Shown in pieces: positions 13,476-13,855 of a DNA stretch of 13,855 nt (within the stretch, counting starts at the first letter, position 1; each line of letters starts with the position of its first letter). The notes below the pieces were generated by a model. It searched no databases. It saw nothing but the letters and a program-made list of their open reading frames with translations, and was not told where the DNA came from. The stretch is from NCBI GenBank assembly GCA_937981515.1, contig CALJNY010000030.1:1-13855 (forward strand), given 5' to 3'. A program made the position numbers and the translations under genes. This DNA is from an uncultured Collinsella sp. GTDB lineage: Bacteria; Actinomycetota; Coriobacteriia; Coriobacteriales; Coriobacteriaceae.

Positions 13476-13553
13476 GCCCGTTATCGTACGGGCTAGCTGT
13501 ATGTGCTAACCCGCATCAGATAATTACTACGCTGATAATGTTTAGCTGATGCG
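13476..13553 (-). promoter_or_regulatory. Structured cstA leader with alternative pairings
   Basis: Two stems lie just 5' of the leader terminator: GCCCGT/ACGGGC (13476-13481 with 13488-13493) and CGCATCAG/CTGATGCG (13512-13519 with 13546-13553). The strand at 13545-13551 (GCTGATG on plus) can instead pair with CATCAGC at 13468-13474, next to the terminator, so two folds exclude each other. No known riboswitch consensus was recognised, and no leader peptide was evident. Confidence 0.5.
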
Positions 13554-13585
13554 TGAACATGTCTGAGAAATCCTCTTCAATCATG

Positions 13586-13612
13586 ATGTGAACGATCCGT
13601 GCGTGTTCACAT
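13586..13612. promoter_or_regulatory. Inverted repeat ATGTGAAC-N11-GTTCACAT at the cstA promoter
   Basis: Perfect 8-bp arms at 13586-13593 and 13605-13612 lie about 20 bases downstream of the cstA -10 box. A further half-site GTGAACAT is at 13553-13560. The halves recall a CRP half-site (TGTGA), but the spacer is far too long for CRP (TGTGA-N16-TCACA instead of N6). It may be a repressor operator, or a hairpin at the 5' end of the leader RNA. Confidence 0.55.
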
Positions 13613-13631
13613 CCCCCAGTGGATGAAAAGG

Positions 13632-13660
13632 AGTATGAAACTTTAGTTACCTAAAGTCAA
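13632..13660 (-). promoter_or_regulatory. Promoter of cstA
   Basis: On the minus strand TTGACT (13655-13660) and CATACT (13632-13637) are spaced by exactly 17 bases, matching 5/6 and 4/6 consensus bases. Transcription would begin near 13625, giving a leader of about 235 bases. No comparable promoter lies between the leader terminator and cstA. The 465-base gene-free stretch 13391-13855 holds this promoter, the leader elements and the repeat at 13802. Confidence 0.65.
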
Positions 13661-13801
13661 CGCAAATTTGTAATGAATTTTCAACTTTTTTTGGATTTCT
13701 CGGTATAAAACGCCACTGACCTCGGACTTTACCTCACGACAGTTTTTGCATGAGAGATGCCCCTGAGAGCCGCGGGAGCCGGGCGGCGCATATGAACTTT
13801 A

Positions 13802-13827
13802 TCGCGAGTTCCGCACGCAAAGAAGGC
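13802..13827 (+). repeat. 26-bp intergenic repeat, copy 2
   Basis: Identical over 26 bases to 8958-8983 and in the same orientation, about 4.8 kb away. Here the sequence runs on into a 9-bp hairpin, 13822-13830 with 13836-13844 (GAAGGCCAC/GTGGCCTTC, loop TTAAT), which copy 1 lacks. The element may continue past the window edge. Confidence 0.7.
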
Positions 13828-13855
13828 CACTTAATGTGGCCTTCGTCTTGCGCAG

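Noticed and set aside
11192..13549. Long plus-strand open frame (785 codons) opposite cstA
   Set aside because: The translation is a Gly/Asp/Glu-rich mirror of hydrophobic codons, with no domain and no ribosome site. CstA on the other strand is certain.
13586..13612. CRP-binding site at the cstA promoter
   Set aside because: The halves resemble TGTGA/TCACA, but the spacing is 16 bases rather than 6.

Overview
The window is high-GC bacterial chromosome with short intergenic gaps. Gene content and protein style (an EIICB of the MalP/GlvC type, a CUT1 sugar ABC cassette, CstA, actinobacterial-looking basic and acidic linkers) suggest a gut Coriobacteriia such as Collinsella. That assignment comes from general impression and was not checked by a search. 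No IS element, phage gene or CRISPR array was seen.

Region 1 (1-3985, mostly minus strand) is a carbohydrate-uptake locus. It holds a lipoprotein substrate-binding protein, two CUT1 permeases (the second cut by the window edge) and a GntR/HutC regulator resembling TreR. A strong bidirectional hairpin separates the regulator from the binding-protein promoter. Region 2 (3986-6436, plus strand, divergent from the regulator) is one 816-residue protein: a complete alpha-glucoside-type PTS EIICB fused to a complete Cof-type HAD phosphatase. Four related 12-bp sites, resembling the TTGT-N4-ACAA type operator known for TreR proteins, lie before the binding-protein gene and in the regulator/PTS divergent region. 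A simple reading is that one repressor controls an ABC route and a PTS route for alpha-glucosides, and that the PTS protein can also remove the phosphate it adds.

Region 3 (6511-8731, plus strand) holds a trans-polyprenyl diphosphate synthase, a leaderless two-domain peptidoglycan-binding protein whose C-terminus looks like a decayed amidase, and tRNA-Gln(UUG) with its own promoter and terminator. Region 4 (8732-9155) has no gene but is rich in structure: an inverted tRNA 3'-end remnant, a second terminator-like hairpin, one copy of a 26-bp repeat and a nested hairpin of about 106 nt.

Region 5 (9156-11321, minus) encodes a 721-residue protein with an N-terminal helical, probably winged-helix, domain, about 300 disordered charged residues and a C-terminal Toprim core resembling JetD/DUF2220 of the Wadjet system. 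No JetABC genes lie beside it. Region 6 (11424-13855, minus) is cstA with a classic terminator after it. Its leader is about 235 nt long and carries a second full intrinsic terminator between the only good promoter and the start codon, which suggests control by attenuation. The other copy of the 26-bp repeat lies near the right edge.

The strongest leads are the EIICB-HAD fusion, the orphan JetD-like protein and the cstA leader.
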